From the NCBI RefSeq assembly GCF_005765165.1, contig NZ_VCIW01000004.1, forward strand, positions 1 to 64,000: 64,000 nt of DNA, given 5' to 3'. The notes under the pieces are model-generated. The model did not search any database. It saw nothing but the letters and a program-made list of their open reading frames with translations, and was not told where the DNA came from. This DNA is from Paenibacillus antri. Lineage in GTDB: Bacteria; Bacillota; Bacilli; Paenibacillales; YIM-B00363. Below are positions 42,497 to 52,300 of this stretch, piece by piece; within the stretch, counting starts at the first letter, position 1; each line of letters begins with the position of its first letter. The translations under genes were made by a program, and so were the position numbers.

Positions 42497-44116
42497 ATGA
42501 ATCGCAAGCATCTGAATGGCGCACTCGTATTAACATTGTTGACTTCGATCCTGGCTGCCTGCAGCGGCGGCGCGTCCGAACCGGAGCCGGCAGCGGAAAC
42601 GCCTGCAGCGGAACAACCCGCGGCGGAGACGCCGGCGGCCGAAGAAGACACATCCTCGCAATATGGGGATACGGGAGGCATCAAGCTTCCGATCGTCGAC
42701 GAGCCGACGACGCTCACTTGGATGTTGGTCAGCGAAAATCCGGCCAACGATAAGCTGATCGCGAAAGAAATCGAGAAGCGCACGGGCATTACGCTCGATC
42801 TTCAAACATACTCCAGCACGACGTACCAAGACCGCTTGCGTGTCGTCGTCGCTTCCGGCCAGCTGCCGGACATCTTCCACGGCCTTCCGTTCGCGGAGCT
42901 GAAGAAGATCGGCCAACAAGGCGCGGTCGTCCCGATTAACGACTACGCGGACATGCTGCCGAACTTTAAGAAGCTTTATATCGATGAAAATCCGTGGGTC
43001 GTGAAATCGTACGGCGACGAAGCGGGCAAGCTGTATTCCTGGCCGATCTACAACATGAACCGCGACGTAAACCACGGCTGGATGTACCGCAAGGACATCT
43101 TCGATAAGCTCGGAATTCCGGAGTGGACGAACACGGATGAGTTCTATGAAGCAATGAAGAAAGTCAAAGAAGCGTACCCGGACTCGTTCCCGATCGCTTC
43201 CAAGACGAAGGACGGCATCTTCCGCGATTGGGGCTACGGCTGGGGCGTCAGCGGCGCGAGCTACCCGATGTACTACGACGAAGCCGCCAAGACGTGGAAG
43301 TTCGCGCCGTCGCAAGCAGAGTTCAAGGAAATGCTCGACTTCATGAAGAAGCTGTACAACGAAGGCCTGCTCGATCCGGAATTCTTGACGGATACGCCGG
43401 ACTCCTGGACCGCGAAGCTGACGACGGACAAGGCGTTCGTCACGTGGGACTGGATCGGCCGTCTCGACTTGTTCTACAACCAAGTGAAAGACCAATATCC
43501 GACGTACGATATGCGCTACGCGAACCCGGTCGGTCCGACGGGCAACGTGCGCACGCTTCCGAAGATCGACGTCAACTTCGGCATCACGGTCGCGAACAAC
43601 GACAAGAAAGAAATCGCTTTGAAGCTGCTCGACTACCTTACCAGCCCGTCCGGCGCGGCGCTCGTCACGCTCGGCGTGGAAGGCGAGACGTTCAACTTCG
43701 ACGCTGACGGCAAGCCGGTCTATCCGGAGCTCGCCGACGTGCCGCTCGTCGACATCAAGGTGTTGGAAGACAAGTACGGTCTGTGGCTCGAAGGCATGTA
43801 TCTGAATCCCGACCGCCGCAGCGTGTACTACAACTACACGGAGAAAGAGCAAGAAGCGCAAGATAAGATCGTATCGCAAAACAAATTCGAAGCTTTGGAT
43901 CCGGTCCTGAACTTCACCGACGACGAGAACGCGACGATCGCGGAGCTTCAAGTCACGTTGATGAAAGAAGCCGCCGAGTTCAGCGCGAAGTACATCCTTG
44001 ACAAAGCATACGGCGACGCGCAATGGAGCGAATGGCAGCAGAACGCGGAGAAGGCGGGCGCAGGCCAGCTGACGGACGTATTCAACGCGGCGCAAGCGCG
44101 TTTCGAATCGCAATAA
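42497..44116 (+). CDS. Carbohydrate ABC transporter solute-binding lipoprotein (LplA-like)
   Basis: 539 residues. A lipoprotein signal ends in the lipobox ILAAC with Cys22, followed by a Glu/Pro/Ala-rich linker (PAAETPAAEQPA). The mature part follows the family-1 extracellular sugar-binding pattern (LTWMLVSENPANDKLIAKEIEKRTGI; SGQLPDIFHGLP; VNHGWMYRKDIFDKLGIPEW). It would deliver an oligosaccharide or uronate-type ligand to the two permeases downstream; the ligand cannot be told. AAGGGAGGAAG precedes the ATG. No ATPase is encoded nearby; a shared MsmX-type ATPase is expected. Confidence 0.9.
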   Translation: MNRKHLNGALVLTLLTSILAACSGGASEPEPAAETPAAEQPAAETPAAEEDTSSQYGDTGGIKLPIVDEPTTLTWMLVSENPANDKLIAKEIEKRTGITLDLQTYSSTTYQDRLRVVVASGQLPDIFHGLPFAELKKIGQQGAVVPINDYADMLPNFKKLYIDENPWVVKSYGDEAGKLYSWPIYNMNRDVNHGWMYRKDIFDKLGIPEWTNTDEFYEAMKKVKEAYPDSFPIASKTKDGIFRDWGYGWGVSGASYPMYYDEAAKTWKFAPSQAEFKEMLDFMKKLYNEGLLDPEFLTDTPDSWTAKLTTDKAFVTWDWIGRLDLFYNQVKDQYPTYDMRYANPVGPTGNVRTLPKIDVNFGITVANNDKKEIALKLLDYLTSPSGAALVTLGVEGETFNFDADGKPVYPELADVPLVDIKVLEDKYGLWLEGMYLNPDRRSVYYNYTEKEQEAQDKIVSQNKFEALDPVLNFTDDENATIAELQVTLMKEAAEFSAKYILDKAYGDAQWSEWQQNAEKAGAGQLTDVFNAAQARFESQ

Positions 44117-44138
44117 TCGAATCGTAAAGAACGGTCGG

Positions 44139-44171
44139 CGGCACTCGGACGCAAACGCGGTTCGAGTGCCG
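44139..44171 (+). promoter_or_regulatory. Intercistronic hairpin after the binding-protein gene
   Basis: CGGCACTCG pairs with CGAGTGCCG (15-base loop) without a T-run. Such hairpins commonly protect the binding-protein mRNA and lower permease expression. Confidence 0.6.
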
Positions 44172-44199
44172 TTGATTCTAAAACAGGAGGGAGAGCATT

Positions 44200-45165
44200 A
44201 TGGAGCACCCCGGGACGAAGCCTTATCCGCGTCGACCGCAATCCTCTATCGGCGCAAGGCTGGCAGCAACGTGGAAACATATGAAGCGGGATCGGCAGCT
44301 TCTGCTCCTCTTTATTCCGTGCATTTTGTTTTATCTCATTTTCCGGTACGGTCCGTTATACGGCTTGATCATTTCGTTTAAAGATTACAGCGTATTCCAA
44401 GGCATTATCGACAGTCCGTGGGTCGGGTTTAAACACTTCGAGAAGTTCTTCTCGAGTCCGGACTTCTTGCAGCTGTTCGGCAACACGCTCGCGCTCGGGT
44501 TTTACTCGCTCATTTTCGGTTTCCCGTTTCCGATCATTCTCGCCATCATGCTGAACGAAGTACGGGTCGCGGCGTTCAAGAAGTCGATCCAGACGCTCAG
44601 CTATTTGCCGGCGTTCTTATCCGTCGTGATCATCAGCAGTATGATCATCGACTTCTTGTCCCCGTCGAACGGAATTATTAACCGCGTCATCGCGTGGTTC
44701 GGGTTCGAGAAGATTTACTTCCTGATCGAAGCGTCCTGGTTCCGTCCGGTCTACGTCATCTCCGACATCTGGGCGAGCGTCGGTTACGAGGCGATCGTGT
44801 TTCTTGCCGCCGTCGCGGGGATCAGTCCGACGTTATACGAAGCGGCGAGAGTCGACGGCGCCAGCCGTTGGCAGGTCATGCGCCATATTACGCTGCCCGG
44901 CTTAATGCCGACGATCGTCATCATGTTCATCTTGAAGACGGGGTCGATGATTCGCGTCGGGTACGAGAAGGTATTGCTGTTGTACAATCCTACCACATAC
45001 GATGTAGCGGACGTGTTTTCGACCTTCGTCTATCGTAAAGGATTGCTAGAGGCGAATTATAGCTACGCCGCGGCCGTCGGCATGTTCGAAGCCGTCGTCG
45101 CGATGGTCATGCTGCTCGGCGCGAACTTCATCAGCCGTCGGATGGGAGGGAGCGGGTTATGGTAG
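44200..45165 (+). CDS. Sugar ABC transporter permease, LplB-type
   Basis: 321 residues with six membrane helices. The N-terminal QLLLLFIPCILFYLIFRYGPLYGLIISFKDYS pattern is typical of LplB-type permeases, and the ATPase-contact EAA loop is YEAARVDGASRWQVMRHITLPGLMPT (~residue 213). With the next gene it forms the membrane channel for the upstream lipoprotein. AGGAGGGAGAG lies ahead of ATG 44200. It overlaps the next gene by seven bases. Confidence 0.9.
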   Translation: MEHPGTKPYPRRPQSSIGARLAATWKHMKRDRQLLLLFIPCILFYLIFRYGPLYGLIISFKDYSVFQGIIDSPWVGFKHFEKFFSSPDFLQLFGNTLALGFYSLIFGFPFPIILAIMLNEVRVAAFKKSIQTLSYLPAFLSVVIISSMIIDFLSPSNGIINRVIAWFGFEKIYFLIEASWFRPVYVISDIWASVGYEAIVFLAAVAGISPTLYEAARVDGASRWQVMRHITLPGLMPTIVIMFILKTGSMIRVGYEKVLLLYNPTTYDVADVFSTFVYRKGLLEANYSYAAAVGMFEAVVAMVMLLGANFISRRMGGSGLW

Positions 45166-46022
45166 GTCAACGGAAATTTACGCTGTTCGACGCGATCAAC
45201 GCGCTCTTGCTTACGGCGTTGGCGATTTCAACCGTATATCCGGTCCTATATATTCTGGCCGTTTCGCTCAGCGACACCGCGCTGGTGACGCAAGGCAAGG
45301 TTTGGCTTTGGCCTCGGGGGTTGAATTTCAACGCGTACGCCGAGGTGTTGTCCGACAATCGCATCCCGCGCGCGTATTTGAACACCATTTTCTACACCGC
45401 GCTCGGTACGTTCATCAACTTGCTGTTCACCGCCGTCGCGGCGTATCCGCTTTCGCAGCGTGGTTTTATCGGCCGAAAATACTTCATGTTCATGATCGTT
45501 CTGACGATGTTCCTCAATCCGGGCATCATTCCGAACTACATGATCGTGAAAGAGCTCGGTCTGCTCGATTCCGTCTGGGCGCTCGTCATTCCGAATGCGA
45601 TCTGGACGTTCGAACTGATCATCTTGAAGAGCTTCTACGAAAACATGTCGACGCAAATTCGCGAAGCCGCGTTGATCGACGGCGCGTCGGAGTTCCGGAT
45701 TTTGTTCAACATGGTCATTCCGTTATCGAAGCCGGCGCTCGCGTCGATCGGGTTGTTCTACTTCATGGGACATTGGAACAGCTTCTTCCTGCCGATGATT
45801 TACTTGACCGATCAGACGATGCATCCGCTGCAGGTCGTGTTGAGAGGCATGCTCATCTTCAGCGAAGGAAACAACGCGGGACTGGTCGATGCGGCCGCGC
45901 TCGCGCCGCAGGCGCTTAAGAACGCGACGATCGTCTTGTCGATGATTCCGGTTCTAATGATTTATCCGTTCGCCCAGAAATATTTTGCTAAAGGCGTAAT
46001 GTTAGGCTCGGAGAAGGGATGA
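45159..46022 (+). CDS. Sugar ABC transporter permease, YtcP/LplC-type
   Basis: 287 residues, six helices. The opening (FTLFDAINALLLTALAISTVYPVLYILAVSLSD) and the EAA loop (REAALIDGASEFRILFNMVIPLSKPAL, ~residue 170) are typical, as is the end QKYFAKGVMLGSEKG. It pairs with the preceding permease, whose last codons it overlaps. GGGAGGGAG is inside the upstream gene end. The regulator that follows after 60 bases probably controls this uptake system. Confidence 0.9.
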   Translation: MVGQRKFTLFDAINALLLTALAISTVYPVLYILAVSLSDTALVTQGKVWLWPRGLNFNAYAEVLSDNRIPRAYLNTIFYTALGTFINLLFTAVAAYPLSQRGFIGRKYFMFMIVLTMFLNPGIIPNYMIVKELGLLDSVWALVIPNAIWTFELIILKSFYENMSTQIREAALIDGASEFRILFNMVIPLSKPALASIGLFYFMGHWNSFFLPMIYLTDQTMHPLQVVLRGMLIFSEGNNAGLVDAAALAPQALKNATIVLSMIPVLMIYPFAQKYFAKGVMLGSEKG

Positions 46023-46081
46023 GCGGAGACGATGTAGAATTATTTTAGGATACACATCACGGCGTCGGGAGAAGATCATCT

Positions 46082-48322
46082 ATGAAACGAATCGTTACCA
46101 ATGCGGGTTTGCTGCAAATCTTCTTTGCGTTACTGCTCGTCATTACCGTAATGTTCGTATCCAACTACATCGTCTACAAAAACTCGATCTCCGGCATCTA
46201 CGACAAGGTCACGCAAAACAACGCGCTCATCATGCGTTCGATCATCCAATCGTTCGACAACAGCTTCCGCACCGTGAACAACGTCATTCATTCCGTCCAC
46301 GGACTGCGGTACGACGACTCGATTCAATCGGACGGACGCATGAAAATGAGCGAAATCTACATGATGCAGGAACAGCTCGCATCGCTTCTCTCCAACGTCG
46401 ATTACCTCGAGGATATCATCGTATTTTACGATCACTCGAATCTCGCCGTCACGTCGAGAGGGACCAGCGATTTGCATACTCTGTTCACGAGCAAATACCG
46501 GCACGAAGTGTACGACGCGGAGTATTGGCGATCGTTAACGTCCACCAAGCACGAACTCAAGACGTTCCCGGCCGCCGATTATCGAGTGTACTCGGACGGG
46601 ACCCAGTTTAAGAACAAGCGGCTCATCGCCATCGTAGACGGCAACAAGTTCCGGCTCTCGTCGAAGAACATCATCATGTTGGTGAACGTGGAAGCGCTCA
46701 TGAAGCACGTCGATCAGAAGGCGATGCTTCCCGGCGCCTCTTTGATCGTAATGGACCAAGCTCGAAATATTCTCCTTAGCACCGAGGAAAGCTTCGGTTT
46801 AATGGAAATTTTGAACGACGTATACTTCAAAGCCGGCAACGAAACGAGCGTAACGAGGGAAAATTTCGAATATAACTTCTATAAGTCCGATTACAATGCA
46901 TTCATTTATATCGATAAAGTGCCGTATCAGTTCCAAAACATCGACTCGGTCAATCAAGCGAACCGAATCATTATGTTCACTGGAATTTTATGCGCTTTAT
47001 TGCTGTCCGGCTTGCTGAGTATTTACTTATATAAGCCGGTGAAGCGGATTTTGCAATTGTTCGGCGAAGGGCATGTGAAAGGGAACGACTTCCGGAAAAT
47101 TCACAGCGGCATCTTACGGATTCAGTCGGAAAACGACTCCTACCGGAAGCAGCTCGAGCTGGTGGACGCCGAAATGCGGAAGGTCGTCTTCTTCCAGTCG
47201 CTGGACGCTTTCCCGCATACCGAAGAACAGGACGCGCTATTGCGGCGTCATTATCCCGATTTCTTCCGGAAGAAGTATTTCATCATGCTTTACCTCGAAG
47301 CCGTTCCCGAACAGAAGGACCGGCTGCCGTTCGATTCGATCGAGGCGTTCGAAGCGCGGCTGCGCGAGTCGCTGAGCAGCGAACGGATGCATGCGGAAGT
47401 GTTCCACCATGGGAATTTGCGATTCCTCGCGATGATCGGGCTCGACCAATCGTCCGGAAGAGAGACGCTGCTACGCCGACTCGGCCATCTGGTCCTGCGA
47501 TTCGAGAAGGAGCTGTCGAACTGCGCGCTCCGCGGCAGCGTAAGCCGAACGTACGAATCGCAAGTGTCGAACTGCGCGAAGGCGTACGACGATGTTCTCC
47601 ATGCGTCGCCGTACCGCAAGATGAAGGATGCCATCCTGCTGGACGTCGAGACGATCCGTTACGAGTGGAACGTTTACTTTCCGTTCGAGCGCGTGGAGAA
47701 GCTGTCGAATCTGCTGCTGAACGGACGCCGGGACGAAGCGGTGGAGATCGTTCGGGAGACGCTTCGGGAAAACTTGGAGCGCAACGTGCACCGGAATCAG
47801 CTGCGGCACGTCGCGAACGCGATTTTCTTCTCGATGCTGCAAGTCGCCGAAGGGAATGGGAACGACCGCCAAGCGCTGTATCGGCTCGAGCTCGATTTCC
47901 AACGGATGGTCGAAGGGGCTTCCGGCATTGCGGACATCGAAGAGGCGCTCGTGCGTCTCGCCGCCACGGTAGCGAGCCAGAGCCAGGGCGAGCAGCGAAG
48001 CAAGCTGAATCCGTCGTTCATATCGCAGTACATCGATCTTCATTATATGGAGAATTTGTATTTAGATCATATGGCCGAAGTGCTCGAGACGACGCCGAAG
48101 TATTTTTCCAACTACTTCAAGAAGACGTTCGGCGTCAACTATGTCGAGTATTTGAACAAGGTCCGCTTGTCGCATGCGAAAGAATTGTTGAAGGACTCGA
48201 GCTTGACGGTCGCCGAGATCGGGGAGAAGACCGGTTACTTGAACTCTTCGACGTTCACGACCACGTTCAAGAAGTATTACGGCATCTCGCCGAGCGAATA
48301 CCGCAAGCGTCAAGTCAGTTAA
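46082..48322 (+). CDS. Membrane-bound AraC-family regulator with extracellular sensor
   Basis: 746 residues. A first membrane helix (residues ~8-30), an extracellular Cache-like region, a second helix (~298-317, IMFTGILCALLLSGLLSIYLY), a cytoplasmic linker domain, and an AraC DNA-binding domain at ~650-746 (YLDHMAEVLETTPKYFSNYFKKTFGVNYVEYLNKVRLSHAKELL; VAEIGEKTGYLNSSTFTTTFKKYYGISPSEYRK). There is no kinase or receiver domain, so the signal would pass straight through the membrane to DNA. Its place after the permeases suggests it senses the same sugar and controls this operon. Common in Paenibacillus. Confidence 0.87.
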   Translation: MKRIVTNAGLLQIFFALLLVITVMFVSNYIVYKNSISGIYDKVTQNNALIMRSIIQSFDNSFRTVNNVIHSVHGLRYDDSIQSDGRMKMSEIYMMQEQLASLLSNVDYLEDIIVFYDHSNLAVTSRGTSDLHTLFTSKYRHEVYDAEYWRSLTSTKHELKTFPAADYRVYSDGTQFKNKRLIAIVDGNKFRLSSKNIIMLVNVEALMKHVDQKAMLPGASLIVMDQARNILLSTEESFGLMEILNDVYFKAGNETSVTRENFEYNFYKSDYNAFIYIDKVPYQFQNIDSVNQANRIIMFTGILCALLLSGLLSIYLYKPVKRILQLFGEGHVKGNDFRKIHSGILRIQSENDSYRKQLELVDAEMRKVVFFQSLDAFPHTEEQDALLRRHYPDFFRKKYFIMLYLEAVPEQKDRLPFDSIEAFEARLRESLSSERMHAEVFHHGNLRFLAMIGLDQSSGRETLLRRLGHLVLRFEKELSNCALRGSVSRTYESQVSNCAKAYDDVLHASPYRKMKDAILLDVETIRYEWNVYFPFERVEKLSNLLLNGRRDEAVEIVRETLRENLERNVHRNQLRHVANAIFFSMLQVAEGNGNDRQALYRLELDFQRMVEGASGIADIEEALVRLAATVASQSQGEQRSKLNPSFISQYIDLHYMENLYLDHMAEVLETTPKYFSNYFKKTFGVNYVEYLNKVRLSHAKELLKDSSLTVAEIGEKTGYLNSSTFTTTFKKYYGISPSEYRKRQVS

Positions 48323-48367
48323 TGTCATGAATGATTAATGGGTTGAACATCTGGGGGATGAAGCACG

Positions 48368-49366
48368 ATGAAAGCGATCGCTACGCAACAAGGCAACATA
48401 GTCATCACCGAGCTGCCGGCCCCAACGCCGACGGCGGGCCACGTCATCGTGCGCACCGAATTTTCCGCGATCAGTCCGGGGACCGAGATGGGCTTCCTGA
48501 AGCGCATGCCGGAACAGCCGGTCGTGCTCGGGTACAGTGCCGTAGGCATCGTGGAAGCGGTGGGAGACGGCGTGACCGACCGGTTTCCGGGCCAGCGTGT
48601 AGCGTGTTACGGCGCTCCATACGCGAGGCATGCGCAACGGTTGTCGATGCCGTCGAACCTAACGGCTGCGGTGCCGGACAACGTCGATCCGAAGGAGGCC
48701 GCCTTCGCGGGGCTCGGCGCCATCGCCATTCACGCCCTTCGGACCGCGTCCTTGTCGTTCGGCGAGTCGACCGCGATCGTCGGTCTCGGCATTCTCGGCA
48801 ATCTGATCGCTCAGATTTCGAACGCCGCTTCGTATCGGACGGCCGGGCTCGATCTTGACGCCGGACGGGTAGAGGCGCTGCGCGGCTTAGGCGTGCCGCA
48901 TGCGTATGCGTCGCCGGAAGCGCTCGAGGAGAAGCTGGCGGACGCCGTCGGCCCTTACGGCGCGGACGCCGTCTTGATTTGCGCGAGCGGTCCCGGGGAA
49001 GCGCTGATTAACCGGGCGATGTCGTGGCTGCGGGATCGCGGCAAAATCGTGATCGTCGGCGACGTCACGACGGAATATTCCCGCGGCGATATGTTCGGGA
49101 AGGAAGTTCAGGTGCTCATCTCCCGCGCCGGCGGACCTGGGCGATACGACGCGTCTTACGAGCGGGAAAACCGGGATTATCCGATCGGGTACGTCCGTTG
49201 GACCGAAGGCCGCAACATCGGGGAATATATCCGGCTGCTCGCGGAGAACAAAATTACGATCGCGCCGCTCATTACGGACGTGTTCCCGTTGGAACGCGCC
49301 GAGGAAGCCTACCGACAATACGAGCTTTCGAAGCCGGGCGTCGTAGGCACGTTAATTCAATATTAA
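48368..49366 (+). CDS. Zinc-less MDR-superfamily alcohol/polyol dehydrogenase-like
   Basis: 332 residues. The medium-chain dehydrogenase fold is clear: VIVRTEFSAISPGTEMG, VVLGYSAVGIVEAVGDGV, the NAD(P) motif IVGLGILGNLIAQ (~residue 139), and the C-terminal EKxI-type NKITIAPLITDVFPLERAEEAY. The usual catalytic zinc cysteine and GHE are replaced (SPGTE, GYS), as in quinone-reductase-like or bacteriochlorophyllide-type members, so it may not need zinc. It likely oxidises or reduces a polyol/keto intermediate of the imported sugar. GGGGGATGAAGCACG precedes the ATG. Confidence 0.83.
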   Translation: MKAIATQQGNIVITELPAPTPTAGHVIVRTEFSAISPGTEMGFLKRMPEQPVVLGYSAVGIVEAVGDGVTDRFPGQRVACYGAPYARHAQRLSMPSNLTAAVPDNVDPKEAAFAGLGAIAIHALRTASLSFGESTAIVGLGILGNLIAQISNAASYRTAGLDLDAGRVEALRGLGVPHAYASPEALEEKLADAVGPYGADAVLICASGPGEALINRAMSWLRDRGKIVIVGDVTTEYSRGDMFGKEVQVLISRAGGPGRYDASYERENRDYPIGYVRWTEGRNIGEYIRLLAENKITIAPLITDVFPLERAEEAYRQYELSKPGVVGTLIQY

Positions 49367-49370
49367 AGCG

Positions 49371-49400
49371 AGTGGCTGCCCGACGTCGATCGGCAGCCAT
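49371..49400 (+). promoter_or_regulatory. Intercistronic hairpin
   Basis: AGTGGCTGCC-type arm pairs with GGCAGCCATT over about ten bases; no T-run. Possible mRNA processing or weak attenuation before the FAD oxidoreductase gene. Confidence 0.5.
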
Positions 49401-49421
49401 TCGCATGAGGAGAGATGAACC

Positions 49422-51005
49422 ATGTTTGTCGGACAACAGCGTCATGCCGATATCGTCATCGTCGGCGGGGGCGTCGGCGGCGTGGCCGCGGCGCTCGCCG
49501 CTTCGCAAGCGGGAAAGCGCGTCATCCTGACCGAGGATTCGGATTGGATCGGCGGGCAGTTCACCAGCCAAGCGGTACCGCCGGACGAGCATCCGTGGAT
49601 CGAACGGTTCGGCTGTACGGCGTCTTACCGCAAATTCCGCGACGACGTGAGAGCCTATTATTTGCGCAACTTCCCGGTGACGGCCGAGGCTCGCGCGAAG
49701 AAGGAGTTTAATCCGGGCAGCGCGATCGTCAGCCGCATTTCGCACGAGCCGCGCGCGGCGCTCGCGGTGCTGCGCGACATGCTGGCTCCGTACGTTCACA
49801 GCGGCAAGCTGGTCGTCTTAGAGCGGCATTCGCCCGTGGGCGCGGAGACGGACGGAGATCGGATCGTATCGGTCGCCGTTCGGTCGGAGGACACCGGCGA
49901 GACGATCGTCCTGACCGGCGATTATTTCCTCGACGCGACCGAGGAAGGCGACTTGCTTCCATTGGCCGGCGTCGAATACGTGACCGGCGCGGAATCCGCC
50001 CGGGAGACGGGCGAGCCGCATGCGCTGCCCGGCGCGGCGGACCCGACGGACATGCAGGCGATCACCTGGTGTTTCGCGATGGATCATATCGAGGGCGAAG
50101 ACCATACGATCCTGAAGCCGGCGGAATACGATTTCTGGCGTTCGTACAAGGCGGATTTCTGGCCGGACCGGCTGCTCAGCTGGATGGGGCTCGTGCCGCA
50201 TACGCTCGAACCGATCCGATACGGCTTCTTCCCCGACGAGCCGGCATCGTTCTCGCTCTGGAAGTACCGCCGCTTGATCGATCGAACGTTGTTCGCGGAC
50301 GGGGCGTTCGACAGCGACATCACGGTCGTCAACTGGCCGCAGAACGACTACTGGCTCGGCCCGATCATCGACGTGCCCGCGGACGTCCGCGCGCAGCGTC
50401 TTGAGAGCGCGCGGCAGCTTAGCTTGTCGCTGCTGTATTGGATGCAGACGGAAGCGCCCCGGCCGGACGGGAAGGTCGGCTATCCGGGCTTGCGGCTTCG
50501 CGGCGACGTCACCGGCACGACCGACGGGCTGGCGAAGAAGCCGTACATCCGGGAATCGCGGCGCATCCGGGCGGTGACGACCGTCTTGGAGCAGCACCTC
50601 AGCCCCGAGTGCCGGCCGGACGGGACGGCGGAGCCGTATCACGATTCCGTAGGCGTAGGCTGCTACCGCATCGATCTGCATCCGAGCACGGCGCTGCGTA
50701 CGTACGTCGACGTCTCGAGCTTGCCGTTCCGCATTCCGCTCGGCAGCCTGCTGCCGATCCGGGTAAGCAACTTGATCGCGGCAGGGAAAAATATCGGCAC
50801 GACGCATATTACGAACGGCTGCTACCGGCTGCATCCCGTCGAATGGAACGTCGGCGAAGCGGCGGGCGCGCTGGCCTCGTTCTGCATCGACCGGGGCGCG
50901 GAGCCTCGGACCGTTCGGGAGGACGGCGACCTGTTGTCCGCCTACCAGGGGCGGCTTCGCGCGCAGGGCGTCGAGCTGGAATGGCCGAACATTCATTCGG
51001 TGTAA
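49422..51005 (+). CDS. FAD-dependent oxidoreductase (FAD_oxidored family)
   Basis: 527 residues. The FAD-binding motif VGGGVGGVAAALAAS is at residues ~13-27 after IVI, followed by GWIGGQFTSQ-like DWIGGQFTSQAVPPDEH, a signature of this family, and the second FAD region NLIAAGKNIGTTHITNGCYRLHPVEWNVGEAAGALASF near the C-terminus. Family members occur in sugar and polyol catabolic clusters; the substrate is not known. GGAGAG precedes ATG 49422. It likely forms one unit with the MDR dehydrogenase. Confidence 0.85.
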   Translation: MFVGQQRHADIVIVGGGVGGVAAALAASQAGKRVILTEDSDWIGGQFTSQAVPPDEHPWIERFGCTASYRKFRDDVRAYYLRNFPVTAEARAKKEFNPGSAIVSRISHEPRAALAVLRDMLAPYVHSGKLVVLERHSPVGAETDGDRIVSVAVRSEDTGETIVLTGDYFLDATEEGDLLPLAGVEYVTGAESARETGEPHALPGAADPTDMQAITWCFAMDHIEGEDHTILKPAEYDFWRSYKADFWPDRLLSWMGLVPHTLEPIRYGFFPDEPASFSLWKYRRLIDRTLFADGAFDSDITVVNWPQNDYWLGPIIDVPADVRAQRLESARQLSLSLLYWMQTEAPRPDGKVGYPGLRLRGDVTGTTDGLAKKPYIRESRRIRAVTTVLEQHLSPECRPDGTAEPYHDSVGVGCYRIDLHPSTALRTYVDVSSLPFRIPLGSLLPIRVSNLIAAGKNIGTTHITNGCYRLHPVEWNVGEAAGALASFCIDRGAEPRTVREDGDLLSAYQGRLRAQGVELEWPNIHSV

Positions 51006-51104
51006 TCGGAACCGGCTCCCGTCGTCGATGCATTCGACTCCGTTCCTCCGTTCCGGTTACAATGAAAGAGACGGATCGGGAGGATGGAACCAGGGGGGAT
51101 ACGA

Positions 51105-52190
51105 TTGTTTACGAAGGATGTAATCGAGGCGGTTAGGGACGCCGCCGGACGGATGGAGCGGGAAGGCGCCTTGAGTAACGAGGCGCTCTCGTACATATAC
51201 GAGCTCGGGTTATTCAAGCTGTTCGTCCCGGAAGAGTTCGGCGGTCGAATGGCTCCGCTGCCGGAGGCGCTTCGCGTGTTCGAAGAAGCGTCCCGCGTCG
51301 AAGGCAACTTCGGCTGGGCCGTGACGATCGGGTCCGGGGGCGGTTACTTCGCCTCATGCTTGCCGCCGGAGACGGCTGCGGTCGTCTATTCGGACGCCCG
51401 CGCGGTCATCGCCGGGAGCGGGTCGCCGACGGGACGGGCGCTGCGCGTCGAGGGCGGCTACGTCGTAAGCGGCAGCTGGAAGTATTGCAGCGGCTCGACC
51501 TATGCGACGACGTTCACGGCGACGGCGCTCGTCGAAGGCGGCGATCCGGCGGACGCCGCTGCGCTCGCCTTCGCGCTGCGGCCCGAGCAAGTCGAGATCG
51601 TGCCGGATTGGCGGGCGTTCGGCTTGAAGGCGACGGCGAGCCATTCGATTCGGGCGGCCGAGGCGTTCGTGCCGGATTCGCATGCGTTCCGCGTCGATCG
51701 GAACGACCGAAGGAACGAAGCCGTGTATCGGGTGCCGTTCCTGCCGTTCGCGGAGAGCTCGTTCGCCGCGGTCGCGATCGGCATCGCGCGCCATCTGCTG
51801 GAGGAGGCTTCCGCCGTGGCCGAAGCGAGCCGCGAGGCGTGGAGCAAGGGAGGCGCCGCTCGGTTCGAGTCGGTGACCGGCCGGATCCGCCGGGCGGAGG
51901 AGCGGCTGACGCAGCGGACGCAGCGATATTACGACGCCGCCCGGCAGGCGTGGGACGCCCATCTTCGAGGCGACGCGTCGGACGGCGACTGGGCCGCCCT
52001 CGGGCGGGAAAGCAAGGCCGCTGCGGCGGAAGCGATGCGCGCGGGCCGGAATGTGTTCCCGTACCTCGGCATCGGCGCGCTGATGGAAGACGCGGCGATC
52101 AACCGGATTTGGCGCGATTTGCAGACGGCCTGCCAGCACACGTTGTTAGTCGATTTCCAAGCGGAATTCGAGGAAGGGCCTGCCGAGTAA
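51105..52190 (+). CDS. Acyl-CoA dehydrogenase-like flavoprotein
   Basis: About 361 residues. The acyl-CoA dehydrogenase fold is seen in LSNEALSYIYELGLFKLFVPEEFGGRM (N-terminal helices), GYVVSGSWKYCSGSTYATTF (middle beta domain, FAD side), and a C-terminal helical bundle ending MEDAAINRIWRDLQTACQHTLL. The subgroup resembles DszC/HpaB-like flavin monooxygenases rather than fatty acid enzymes, and the catalytic glutamate is not evident. GGGGGG six bases ahead favours TTG 51105; ATG 51084 with no gap to its ribosome site is less likely. Followed by a terminator. Confidence 0.8.
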   Translation: MFTKDVIEAVRDAAGRMEREGALSNEALSYIYELGLFKLFVPEEFGGRMAPLPEALRVFEEASRVEGNFGWAVTIGSGGGYFASCLPPETAAVVYSDARAVIAGSGSPTGRALRVEGGYVVSGSWKYCSGSTYATTFTATALVEGGDPADAAALAFALRPEQVEIVPDWRAFGLKATASHSIRAAEAFVPDSHAFRVDRNDRRNEAVYRVPFLPFAESSFAAVAIGIARHLLEEASAVAEASREAWSKGGAARFESVTGRIRRAEERLTQRTQRYYDAARQAWDAHLRGDASDGDWAALGRESKAAAAEAMRAGRNVFPYLGIGALMEDAAINRIWRDLQTACQHTLLVDFQAEFEEGPAE

Positions 52191-52192
52191 GA

Positions 52193-52247
52193 AAACCGCG
52201 CGAGCGTTGTCCCGCCGTTATGGCGGAACCGCTCGCGCGGTTTTTTT
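52193..52247 (+). terminator. Terminator after the acyl-CoA-dehydrogenase-like gene
   Basis: AACCGCGCGAGCG pairs with CGCTCGCGCGGTT and runs into T7; the inner part (CCGCC/GGCGG) adds a second stem. Confidence 0.85.
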
Positions 52248-52300
52248 CATGGCGAGAGGCAGTACGTGCTTCGACGATGGATGGAAAACGGGGGAACCCC

